This document shows positions 37,865-42,939 of a DNA stretch of 42,939 bases, in pieces. The first letter of the stretch is position 1, and the number at the start of each line of letters is the position of its first letter. Made by a program: the position numbers and the translations under genes. Where the stretch lies: positions 1 to 42,939 of IMG/VR virus record IMGVR_UViG_3300032050_000260. The stretch is one strand, 5' to 3'. Below the pieces are notes generated by a model. It worked only from the letters and a program-made list of their open reading frames with translations, had not been told where the DNA came from and searched no databases. The stretch comes from a virus.

Positions 37865-37987
37865 ATGAAAAATTGCCTACACCGTGAAATCGTAACCATC
37901 TATAAAACCTATAACGGACACACCCACATATCATGGAAGTGCCGTGCTTGTAATAAAGAATTTATACCAAAAGGGAGTTATCAATGA
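37865..37987 (+). CDS. small zinc-ribbon-like protein
   Basis: This 40-residue protein has C4 and H6 near the start (MKNCLHRE) and a CxxC in WKCRACNKEF, enough for a four-ligand zinc site. It overlaps the thioredoxin gene by four bases. Confidence 0.58.
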   Translation: MKNCLHREIVTIYKTYNGHTHISWKCRACNKEFIPKGSYQ

Positions 37988-38229
37988 GTAAAAAAGTATT
38001 AAGGTTCACCGCCTCATGGTGCCAACCATGTAAGATGTTAGCTAAGACATTAGAAGGTATCACCACCGACTATCCAATAGAAACCATAGACATTGATGAG
38101 AATCAAGAATTAGCCATCCAATATGGTATCCGAGGTGTTCCAACACTTGTCATGCTTGAAAATGATACAGAGGTTAAAAGAATCTCTGGTGTCCAAACCG
38201 AAGGGTTCCTCAAAGACTGGTTAGTATGA
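37984..38229 (+). CDS. thioredoxin
   Basis: This 81-residue protein has the active site WCQPCK (C13, C16), the core acidic strand IETIDIDENQELA and the cis-proline loop GVPTLVML. It is shorter than E. coli thioredoxin (109 aa), as phage versions often are. It can reduce the C-terminal CVAC pair of the phage NrdA. It overlaps both neighbours by four bases. Confidence 0.88.
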   Translation: MSKKVLRFTASWCQPCKMLAKTLEGITTDYPIETIDIDENQELAIQYGIRGVPTLVMLENDTEVKRISGVQTEGFLKDWLV

Positions 38230-38852
38230 AAATCTATACAAACAGACCTAAAAACAATTGGCTATCGCCCTATACGATTATAGAGAAGGTAATATTTTGG
38301 CGTGAAATTGATTATGATGAGCCATTCGTAAAAAACATTCTCAAATATACCAAACTAGGTTGGTTTTGTGATAAACTTCATACCATTCGTAGCTTCATAA
38401 ACCGTGATATAAAATACATTCATATTGATCCATGGGATGCCTGGTCAATTGAACACACCCTATCACCGATTATTCTACCTTTACTTCAAGAGCTCAAAAG
38501 AGTGAAGCATGGTGCACCGTTTATTGCTGATGAAGATGTACCAAAGAATTTAAGAGTTGGTGCCAAAGGAACAGGCAATTCAGATGTCCATAAGCTATTT
38601 GAAGATAACGACAACACCTTCTTTGAGCGTTATGATTATATTTTAGATGAAATGATATGGACTTTTGAGCAGTTATCTATGGATGACCATGAAGCTCCAT
38701 TCTATGACCATACCGAATCAAGTAAAGAACCTGACCTCAATAAATCAGTCCGTAAGCTAAAAGTAGACCGTAAGGGATTAAAGGCTCATAATGCTCGTAT
38801 TCAAAACGGGTTAAGATTATTTGGTAAATATTACCGTAGCCTCTGGGATTAG
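38226..38852 (+). CDS. conserved large-phage protein (IDPWDAWSIEHTL type)
   Basis: This 208-residue protein contains FWREIDYDEPFVKNIL, IHIDPWDAWSIEHTLSPIIL and KHGAPFIADEDVPKNLR, well-conserved segments I recognise from many marine T4-like phages. DEMIWTFEQLSMDD follows. No biochemical function is known to me. The conserved Asp, Trp and His residues hint at an enzyme or metal site. Confidence 0.75.
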   Translation: MKIYTNRPKNNWLSPYTIIEKVIFWREIDYDEPFVKNILKYTKLGWFCDKLHTIRSFINRDIKYIHIDPWDAWSIEHTLSPIILPLLQELKRVKHGAPFIADEDVPKNLRVGAKGTGNSDVHKLFEDNDNTFFERYDYILDEMIWTFEQLSMDDHEAPFYDHTESSKEPDLNKSVRKLKVDRKGLKAHNARIQNGLRLFGKYYRSLWD

Positions 38853-38853
38853 A

Positions 38854-39417
38854 ATGTTAAAAGATGAAATTGAAGAATGTCTATTACAAAAGCTAATTTA
38901 TCCTGATGATACTCAATTATACCAAAGAGGAATAGCTGATAAGATTGAGCAAGAATGTAATAGAATATTAGTCAATTCATTCAATAAAACAGAGTTAGCC
39001 CGAAGCCGTAGAAGTGTTGAAGATATAACAGTCAATGATTATTATGTTGACCATAAGACTTCCGATGTATCCCTAAAATTTAAGATGCCAAACCTAATTA
39101 GCATTGATAGGCTAAAAAGGTTAGATAAACCTCTTCTATATAATTTTGTCAAGTATGATAGCCATCAAAAGAAAATATTGGGTATAATGGTGCTAGATGT
39201 TTATGAATTGAATTGGGAACACTTAAAAATAGAGAATTTAGGTGCAGGCCAATTACAGATAAAGAACATGGAAGACTTCTATCAATCTCCAAAATCTAAT
39301 ATATCAAAAGAAGAATGGCTCAATGAATTACACCAAAACGCCATCTCATTCTATAATAAATTATTAGGCAAGACACAAAGACGAATCCAGGCATGGAAAG
39401 TTAGTTTGCCTCAATAA
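38854..39417 (+). CDS. possible restriction-endonuclease-fold protein
   Basis: The ATG at 38854 follows the preceding stop by one base and gives 187 residues. The central part, VNDYYVDHKTSDVSLKF followed by MPNLISIDRLKRL, has a D-x-K strand of the PD-(D/E)XK fold and a pattern seen in a phage family near type II restriction enzymes. The C-terminus is basic (KTQRRIQAWKVSLPQ). It may degrade host DNA or process phage DNA; activity is unproven. Confidence 0.6.
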   Translation: MLKDEIEECLLQKLIYPDDTQLYQRGIADKIEQECNRILVNSFNKTELARSRRSVEDITVNDYYVDHKTSDVSLKFKMPNLISIDRLKRLDKPLLYNFVKYDSHQKKILGIMVLDVYELNWEHLKIENLGAGQLQIKNMEDFYQSPKSNISKEEWLNELHQNAISFYNKLLGKTQRRIQAWKVSLPQ

Positions 39418-39443
39418 AACGATGGTTATGATAGGATAGCCCT

Positions 39444-40217
39444 ATGAAAATCGCCTATTGTTCCGACCTACATTTAGAGTTTGCCGACCTCACTCTGACC
39501 AATGAAAACCAAGCCGATGTGTTGGTGCTCGCCGGTGATGTATGTGTAGCGAAACACCTCCAAACCAAAGAAGTATTTCAGAATTTTTTCCAAAGAGTTT
39601 CCAAAGAATTTCCAAAGGTGCTCTATGTCATTGGTAACCATGAGCATTATCATTACTTGTTTAATGACACCGTGGCTGACATAGAAGATGCTCTATTCCA
39701 TTTACCCAATATCCATGTGCTTGACAATGCAACCATAACCATAGATGACATTACTTTTATTGGTGGTACCATGTGGACAAATATGAATGAAGAAGACCCC
39801 ATGACCATAGGTGCCGTTACTGACTTTATGCCTGACTGGAGAATCATCAAGTATTTTGATGGAGTGAACTATCGTAAATATACACCTCAGCTATCCATAC
39901 AAGAGTTTGATAGAACTGTCCAGTATATAAACATTGTGACCAATCCAAAAGACAAGAAGTTTGTGGTGATTACACACCATAGCCCATCATTCCGATCCTG
40001 CCATGAGAAGTGGTCTGGTGATATTGGTAATGGCGCCTTTCACACCAACCTAGATGAGTTTATTACATATCGTCCACAGATTAAGGCCTGGATCCATGGA
40101 CATACCCATGACCCTTGCGAATATGATATAAGTACCACAAGAATCGCCTGTAACCCAAGAGGTTACCCTAAAGAGAACCAGCATAACCAATTTCAATTAA
40201 AATACATGGAGGTGTAA
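39444..40217 (+). CDS. calcineurin-like metallophosphoesterase
   Basis: This 257-residue protein carries the full metal-binding set: SDLHLE, VLAGDV, GNHEHYHY, VITHHSP and HGHTHDP. Such enzymes cleave phosphomono- or diesters, for example cyclic nucleotides, nucleotides or DNA ends. Phage homologues are widespread in this gene neighbourhood. Substrate unknown; degradation of a defence second messenger is one open option. Confidence 0.88.
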   Translation: MKIAYCSDLHLEFADLTLTNENQADVLVLAGDVCVAKHLQTKEVFQNFFQRVSKEFPKVLYVIGNHEHYHYLFNDTVADIEDALFHLPNIHVLDNATITIDDITFIGGTMWTNMNEEDPMTIGAVTDFMPDWRIIKYFDGVNYRKYTPQLSIQEFDRTVQYINIVTNPKDKKFVVITHHSPSFRSCHEKWSGDIGNGAFHTNLDEFITYRPQIKAWIHGHTHDPCEYDISTTRIACNPRGYPKENQHNQFQLKYMEV

Positions 40218-40218
40218 T

Positions 40219-40455
40219 ATGACCAAACAATTAGACCTATTCAATAATGAGATAGAACTCCAACAGATAGTCATAGACCTACACAATATTGCTCGTAGGG
40301 TAGAGAATAATGGTAATCCAGATGGAATAGGGTATAGTATTAGAAGTATCGCTGATAAACTCAATGAATATAGTAGAGTAAAGGCACTTAAATATAAGTT
40401 AAAAGAGTCCATAGAAGAATTCGGTGAGGTATATCAAGAGCTAAAAGATGAATAA
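40219..40455 (+). CDS. small helical protein with a QLDLF clamp-binding motif
   Basis: This 78-residue protein starts MTKQLDLFNNE. Residues 4-8, QLDLF, equal the consensus by which bacterial proteins bind the DNA polymerase beta clamp (QL[SD]LF). The rest is helical and charged (IADKLNEYSRVKALKYKLKE). It has GGAGG before the ATG and is preceded by one spare base after the phosphoesterase stop. The motif is short, so chance is possible. Confidence 0.62.
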   Translation: MTKQLDLFNNEIELQQIVIDLHNIARRVENNGNPDGIGYSIRSIADKLNEYSRVKALKYKLKESIEEFGEVYQELKDE

Positions 40456-40534
40456 GTATATAATAGATATAATCATTATCGCCATATTAGTAATCTACCT
40501 AGGTGGACTAGCCCTATCCTTGATGGATAAGTAG
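40448..40534 (+). CDS. 28-residue membrane peptide
   Basis: MNKYIIDIIIIAILVIYLGG followed by LALSLMDK is one hydrophobic helix. The ATG overlaps the preceding stop by eight bases. It ends where a structured RNA begins. Small single-helix peptides are common early phage products; function unknown. Confidence 0.55.
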   Translation: MNKYIIDIIIIAILVIYLGGLALSLMDK

Positions 40535-40636
40535 GTAATCACCTCATGGGAGAGTATTACCATTGGCGGGCGAAATCCCTGCCAGCGGAAGCGCTAATAA
40601 AACTAGGTGGTAGTATTCTCCCATGAGGTAGTAACC
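40534..40636 (+). ncRNA. structured RNA: three-way junction on a 24-bp helix
   Basis: Bases 40541-40564 pair with 40606-40629 without interruption: 20 Watson-Crick pairs and four G-U wobbles (54/16, 57/13, 63/07, 64/06 by last digits). Inside lie hairpin A (40565-40570 with 40577-40583, one bulged U, loop CGAAAU) and hairpin B (40584-40587 with 40592-40595, loop GAAG), then a ten-base A-rich single strand. GGT at 40534-40536 can pair with ACC at 40634-40636. The wobbles would be A-C mismatches in minus-strand RNA, so plus-strand RNA is the folded product. No U-tract follows, so it is not a plain terminator. No known class is recognised. Confidence 0.75.
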
Positions 40637-40672
40637 AATCTGGAAAGAAACCACTAGGATCCGTGAAGAAGC

Positions 40673-40969
40673 ATGCCAGGCGTCTATAAGCTAAAAAATT
40701 GTAAGTTTTGCAGTAAAGAACACCGTAAGAAAGGCCCCTACTGTGGCCAGTCGTGTGCAAGTAAAGATAAAGAGCCAACAGAGGCCATGCGAGAGGCCAT
40801 GCGCCAAGTGGCTACAGAGTATAACCAAACACCTGAAGCGGCTGCGAAGCGCCGTCAGTTTGGTACATCACTGGCCACTATGAATGGCGATGACTTTGCT
40901 GTGGATATTCCGACCATACAAGACCTAGACGAGTTACCGCCTGGTTATGACCGTGGAGAGAATTGGTAG
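40673..40969 (+). CDS. zinc-finger-like phage protein
   Basis: This 98-residue protein begins MPGVYKLKNCKFCSKEHRKK then GPYCGQSCASKD, four or five cysteines with a histidine as in small zinc fingers linked to phage nucleases. The middle is helical and basic, the end acidic. It is the last gene of the rightward run before the leftward genes and ends one base from the first of them. Only a weak GAAG ribosome site is seen. Confidence 0.62.
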   Translation: MPGVYKLKNCKFCSKEHRKKGPYCGQSCASKDKEPTEAMREAMRQVATEYNQTPEAAAKRRQFGTSLATMNGDDFAVDIPTIQDLDELPPGYDRGENW

Positions 40970-40970
40970 C

Positions 40971-41126
40971 CTAGTAGTCCGCGGTGTCTTGGACTTCTAT
41001 ATCGTAATCCTCATCCACTTTGAATAGGTCTTTCAGAGGCATTGTATAAACATCTTTAGCCTCCTTCTCAATCTTCTTTAATTCAGCGTCAGTTGGTCCA
41101 CCGACTTCAACATACTTCTTAGCCAT
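40971..41126 (-). CDS. small phage protein, leftward
   Basis: This 51-residue protein has AAAGGAG upstream of its ATG (41126-41124). It starts MAKKYVEVGGPTDAELKKIE and ends with an acidic tail. It is third in the only leftward cluster of the window. Its end nearly meets the convergent gene at 40969, with no visible terminator. Confidence 0.6.
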   Translation of the reverse strand: MAKKYVEVGGPTDAELKKIEKEAKDVYTMPLKDLFKVDEDYDIEVQDTADY

Positions 41127-41203
41127 ACTATCTCCTTTTATTAGTCAAGCACTCTAGGTCAAATATAGGCACCCTAGTTTGGCCTATCTAAAGCGCTTGA
41201 GTA

Positions 41204-41225
41204 ATACCTCTAGCGGTAGAGGTAT
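41204..41225 (-). other. perfect hairpin over a stop codon
   Basis: A nine-base-pair perfect inverted repeat with a four-base loop (41204-41212 with 41217-41225) spans the stop codon of the leftward gene at 41210. No run of U follows in leftward RNA, so it may slow decay or weaken read-through rather than terminate. Confidence 0.5.
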
Positions 41226-41506
41226 CCACCAGCCCAATCGGCTATAACCTTAAGCTTTTCAATGTCATTCACAAGGTTAAAGCGAACACCTTTGGCAGGG
41301 CTCTTCCATGATTTAGCCTTGTATAGGTCACCATTGTTTTTATCCACGAAAGCATGGACTGAGCGTTGGTTATTGACCATAATGATTTTAATATAGCGGT
41401 TACCTTCTTCGGTCACAAAGTTATAATCAAGGGTTGAACCCTTTTTATAGTAGTTGGCCTTTAGAATGGCGCATAGTTGGTTGGTTAGGTCTTTGATGTT
41501 ATTCAT
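41210..41506 (-). CDS. phage protein, leftward
   Basis: This 98-residue protein (MNNIKDLTNQLCAILKANYY; GNRYIKIIMVNNQRSVHAFV; LYKAKSWKSPAKGVRFNLVN) looks like a compact alpha/beta domain. Similar proteins with a KAKSWKSPAKG segment occur in phages, function unknown. Its start overlaps the stop of the upstream small gene (ATGA). It is preceded by a GGGAG site. Confidence 0.7.
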   Translation of the reverse strand: MNNIKDLTNQLCAILKANYYKKGSTLDYNFVTEEGNRYIKIIMVNNQRSVHAFVDKNNGDLYKAKSWKSPAKGVRFNLVNDIEKLKVIADWAGGYLYR

Positions 41507-41634
41507 TCTGCTTCTCCCTTGTAAAGGTCAATACCGAGTATCACACCTGTTTTATTGTAAACAGCCTTAGCATACGCTGTGGCTTCGTTTAATGTCTTGA
41601 ATATCTTACCATCGCAAATTAACATATTTTTCAT
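41503..41634 (-). CDS. small phage protein, first leftward gene
   Basis: This 43-residue protein (MKNMLICDGKIFKTLNEATA; YAKAVYNKTGVILGIDLYKG) starts behind AAAGG at 41634 and lies directly downstream of a leftward sigma-70 promoter. The beta-alpha-beta look suggests a tiny folded domain. Function unknown. Confidence 0.62.
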   Translation of the reverse strand: MKNMLICDGKIFKTLNEATAYAKAVYNKTGVILGIDLYKGEAE

Positions 41635-41655
41635 CCTTTTCAATTCTATGTAACC

Positions 41656-41684
41656 ATTCTAACATAAAACGGCAACAATGTCAA
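41656..41684 (-). promoter_or_regulatory. leftward sigma-70 promoter with extended -10
   Basis: On the minus strand TTGACA (41684-41679) is followed after 17 bases by TAGAAT (41661-41656), with an extended TGT directly before the -10. It faces the three leftward genes. Confidence 0.78.
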
Positions 41685-41760
41685 GCACTTTTCGCTAAAA
41701 ATAAATGCCCTTTAGAATCAAGAGCTTAGCTGGAGCCCCCTATAAGTCATTGATTTATAA

Positions 41761-41786
41761 GGGCAAATAATGCTTGACTTTTGCCC
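41761..41786. promoter_or_regulatory. inverted repeat over the rightward -35 box, operator-like
   Basis: GGGCAAA (41761-41767) and TTTGCCC (41780-41786) form a seven-base inverted repeat with a 12-base spacer that contains the -35 box of the rightward promoter. Another TGCCC lies near 41706. The arrangement would suit a dimeric repressor, but no repressor gene is identified. Confidence 0.42.
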
Positions 41787-41801
41787 GGATTGTGATATAA
41801 T
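41774..41801 (+). promoter_or_regulatory. rightward sigma-70 promoter with extended -10
   Basis: TTGACT (41774-41779) and TATAAT (41796-41801) are 16 bases apart, with TGA giving an extended -10 (TGnTATAAT). It is followed by GAAGGA and the ATG at 41832. The rest of the 41635-41831 gap holds the leftward promoter and short inverted repeats. Confidence 0.82.
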
Positions 41802-41831
41802 GGTCCTGTAAAATTGAGAAGGACAAAGAAA

Positions 41832-41963
41832 ATGAGTTACCGAGAAGAATTAATACTTGAAATAGAAACCGTGAAGGATATCATAGGCATGGCTCCAGGT
41901 GTGGCGCCAGAATATACTGTGATTCTAAACAAGCTTGAAACCAAATTACAGGAGCTAAACTAA
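41832..41963 (+). CDS. small phage protein
   Basis: This 43-residue helical protein (MSYREELILEIETVKDIIGM ... ILNKLETKLQELN) is the first gene of the right-end early operon, with a GAAGGA site. Function unknown. Confidence 0.6.
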   Translation: MSYREELILEIETVKDIIGMAPGVAPEYTVILNKLETKLQELN

Positions 41964-41964
41964 T

Positions 41965-42282
41965 ATGATGCTAGTAATAAGAACACAGTTCCAAGAAAAC
42001 TATGCAGCCCATCAAGGGTTCAACGGAGAGTACCGTTGGAAAATGAAGGGTGGCTCAGAGTATAAGGTGCAAAACCTCCCACTTAATGTTGACTACGCTT
42101 CAGTTGTGGAGATGGCTGGTGTTGAACATGATAACGAATATACCAAAGAGGCTATCGTGGACTGGTCAGTTGAGCCAGATGACTACCTCTCATGGTTTGA
42201 GAAAAGCCAGTTGGAATACGAAGGCGCCATTGTGGCACCTGAACCAACCCTAGATTATAACGAGCTAAAAAATGCAAATTAA
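41965..42282 (+). CDS. conserved phage protein (RTQFQENYAAH type)
   Basis: This 105-residue protein starts at tandem ATG codons (41965, 41968). VIRTQFQENYAAHQGFNGEY and YRWKMKGGSEYKV are segments I recall from small conserved phage proteins. It is acidic towards the end. Function unknown. It overlaps the next gene by 11 bases. Confidence 0.66.
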   Translation: MMLVIRTQFQENYAAHQGFNGEYRWKMKGGSEYKVQNLPLNVDYASVVEMAGVEHDNEYTKEAIVDWSVEPDDYLSWFEKSQLEYEGAIVAPEPTLDYNELKNAN

Positions 42283-42412
42283 CCTGACCAAAAAAGAAGC
42301 TAACCTAATCATATACTTAGCTAATATGAAGGTGGACACTCCACAATATGCTGATGTAAATCAAGAGCTTAGAGCCATCCTAAAAAAGATTGAGGAAGCC
42401 CTTGACAAATAG
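42272..42412 (+). CDS. small helical phage protein
   Basis: This 46-residue protein (MQINLTKKEANLIIYLANMK; VNQELRAILKKIEEALDK) is two helices. The next promoter's -35 box lies inside its last codons (LDK). Function unknown. Confidence 0.6.
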   Translation: MQINLTKKEANLIIYLANMKVDTPQYADVNQELRAILKKIEEALDK

Positions 42413-42430
42413 GCAATAATATGTTAGCCT
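42402..42430 (+). promoter_or_regulatory. sigma-70 promoter with weak -10
   Basis: A perfect TTGACA (42402-42407) is followed after 17 bases by TAGCCT (42425-42430) preceded by an extended TGT. The TATGTTAG context is the same as in the leftward promoter at 41656-41684. AAAAGGA and the ATG at 42459 follow. Confidence 0.55.
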
Positions 42431-42458
42431 GGTTATACAATTAAAAAGGATAAAAAAT

Positions 42459-42710
42459 ATGTCAAAAACACTACAAGAAAAACTACAATGGGAATTACAA
42501 TGCTACGGATGTACCGCAGCTGCCATAGATAAAATGGTCAAAGAACAGGCCTTCCCAGGTACGGAGTTGATGTTCGCTGCTGGTATCCTATCAGATGCTC
42601 AAGAAACCATCTCCGGTGAGTATGGCGAACCAGACACCGAGACCGCTCGCCAATTCATTAACCGTGCCAAATACATTATATTCAAACAAATGGAGAAGGC
42701 TCGTGGTTAA
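42459..42710 (+). CDS. phage protein, function unknown
   Basis: This 83-residue helical protein (QEKLQWELQCYGCTAAAIDK; TELMFAAGILSDAQETISGE) has an AAAAGGA site. Two cysteines are three residues apart. It overlaps the next gene by eight bases. Confidence 0.62.
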   Translation: MSKTLQEKLQWELQCYGCTAAAIDKMVKEQAFPGTELMFAAGILSDAQETISGEYGEPDTETARQFINRAKYIIFKQMEKARG

Positions 42711-42888
42711 TCCTAATGCAGAGCTAAGGCTCGCTGCCAAAGAAGAAAACGAGAAGGTCATCCAAAACATGTATGATGACCTAGTCCTCCTACCCAACCT
42801 CATGGCGGATCCAAGATTCTTTGGTCCCGATCCAATAGATTGTGACCCTGGCTGGGTGTGGGAACGGAACGGAGATTTCAATGGGTAA
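42703..42888 (+). CDS. small phage protein
   Basis: The GTG at 42703 gives 61 residues (MVNPNAELRLAAKEENEKVI ... WVWERNGDFNG). The frame is open far upstream but only inside the previous gene, so the overlap start is preferred. Pro- and Asp-rich in the middle. Function unknown. Confidence 0.58.
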   Translation: MVNPNAELRLAAKEENEKVIQNMYDDLVLLPNLMADPRFFGPDPIDCDPGWVWERNGDFNG

Positions 42889-42939
42889 AATGAAAGAACT
42901 GGTCATTGAGGTATTAGAAGCCCTAGAGGTGAACGACTA
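42881..42939 (+). CDS. start of a further small gene (partial)
   Basis: An ATG at 42881 overlapping the previous stop opens a frame (MGKMKELVIEVLEALEVND) that runs off the right edge. It looks like the first helix of another small early protein. Confidence 0.5.
   Translation, partial: MGKMKELVIEVLEALEVND

Noticed and set aside
39408-39435. TTGCCT and TATGAT before the phosphoesterase gene
   Set aside because: Only 15 bases of spacing and a weak -35; not strong enough to list.
40557-40778. 73-residue minus-strand open frame over the structured RNA
   Set aside because: It overlaps the plus-strand zinc-finger gene and the RNA element, has no ribosome site and no recognisable protein features.
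42595-42702. Upstream extension of the gene at 42703
   Set aside because: It lies entirely inside the preceding gene; the GTG overlapping that gene's end fits the coupling seen throughout.
1-42939. tRNA genes, insertion sequences or integrase/attachment sites
   Set aside because: I looked for tRNA cloverleafs, transposase motifs and integrase signatures and saw none; the GIY-YIG protein is the only homing-like gene.

Overview
This window is a large piece of a tailed, T4-like myovirus genome that infects a Gram-negative bacterium. The phage identity rests on a recognisable T4-type set: the likely C-terminus of UvsX, a gp41 DnaB-like helicase, a gp61-like primase, NrdA/NrdB, a DsbA-like late-transcription protein, a DexA-like exonuclease, and late promoters of the T4 TATAAATA type. 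The Gram-negative host is inferred from two lipobox lipoproteins and a spanin-like membrane protein, and from early promoters with ordinary sigma-70 TTGACA/TATAAT boxes. The DNA is AT-rich by eye and many small genes resemble those of marine or freshwater T4-like phages (pelagiphage or cyanophage relatives). I cannot name the species.

Layout. 1-2953: replication end (UvsX tail, small protein, gp41) plus a DruA-like (DUF4338) protein. 2991-6497: a likely nuclease, a ligase-like nucleotidyltransferase, a HAD phosphatase and small conserved proteins. 6518-10442: a cassette of two glycosyltransferase-like proteins, a radical SAM enzyme and two methyltransferases. 10480-17247: large modular Lys/Glu-rich proteins and a virion structural protein. 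17307-21445: small structural proteins, a PA14-domain protein, and a lysis-like group (spanin-like pair, extra lipoprotein, EF-hand membrane protein, coiled-coil membrane protein). 21483-27465: primase, ribonucleotide reductase, a secreted nuclease, the Fe-S proteins ErpA and IscU, and a GIY-YIG nuclease. 27489-32006: late fibre or adhesin genes including three tandem glycine-rich paralogues. A terminator (32023-32050) and a strong sigma-70 promoter (32132-32160) then separate late from early genes. 32183-42939: densely overlapping small early genes, three 2OG-Fe(II) oxygenases, DsbA, DexA, thioredoxin and a calcineurin-like phosphoesterase. The only leftward genes (40971-41634) lie at the right end, opposite a divergent promoter pair.

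How it may work together. The most striking pattern is that five proteins between 4088 and 17247 begin with the same short tag (MK-x-x-x-x-[L/I]-x-E at residues 7-10). It resembles the T4 capsid-targeting sequence, which the prohead protease removes after (L/I)-x-E. They include a ligase-like enzyme, a HAD phosphatase and a nucleotidyltransferase-kinase fusion that carries further (L/I)-x-E|(A/G) junctions between its domains. I infer a set of enzymes packaged in the head and ejected with the DNA. A second striking element is a 103-nt gene-free stretch (40534-40636) that folds as a three-way junction on a 24-bp helix whose wobble pairs are valid only in plus-strand RNA. Iron chemistry is a third theme: IscU, ErpA, a di-iron NrdB, a radical SAM enzyme and three Fe(II) oxygenases.

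All genes are read by eye. No database search was possible, so family names come from motifs and memory of families.
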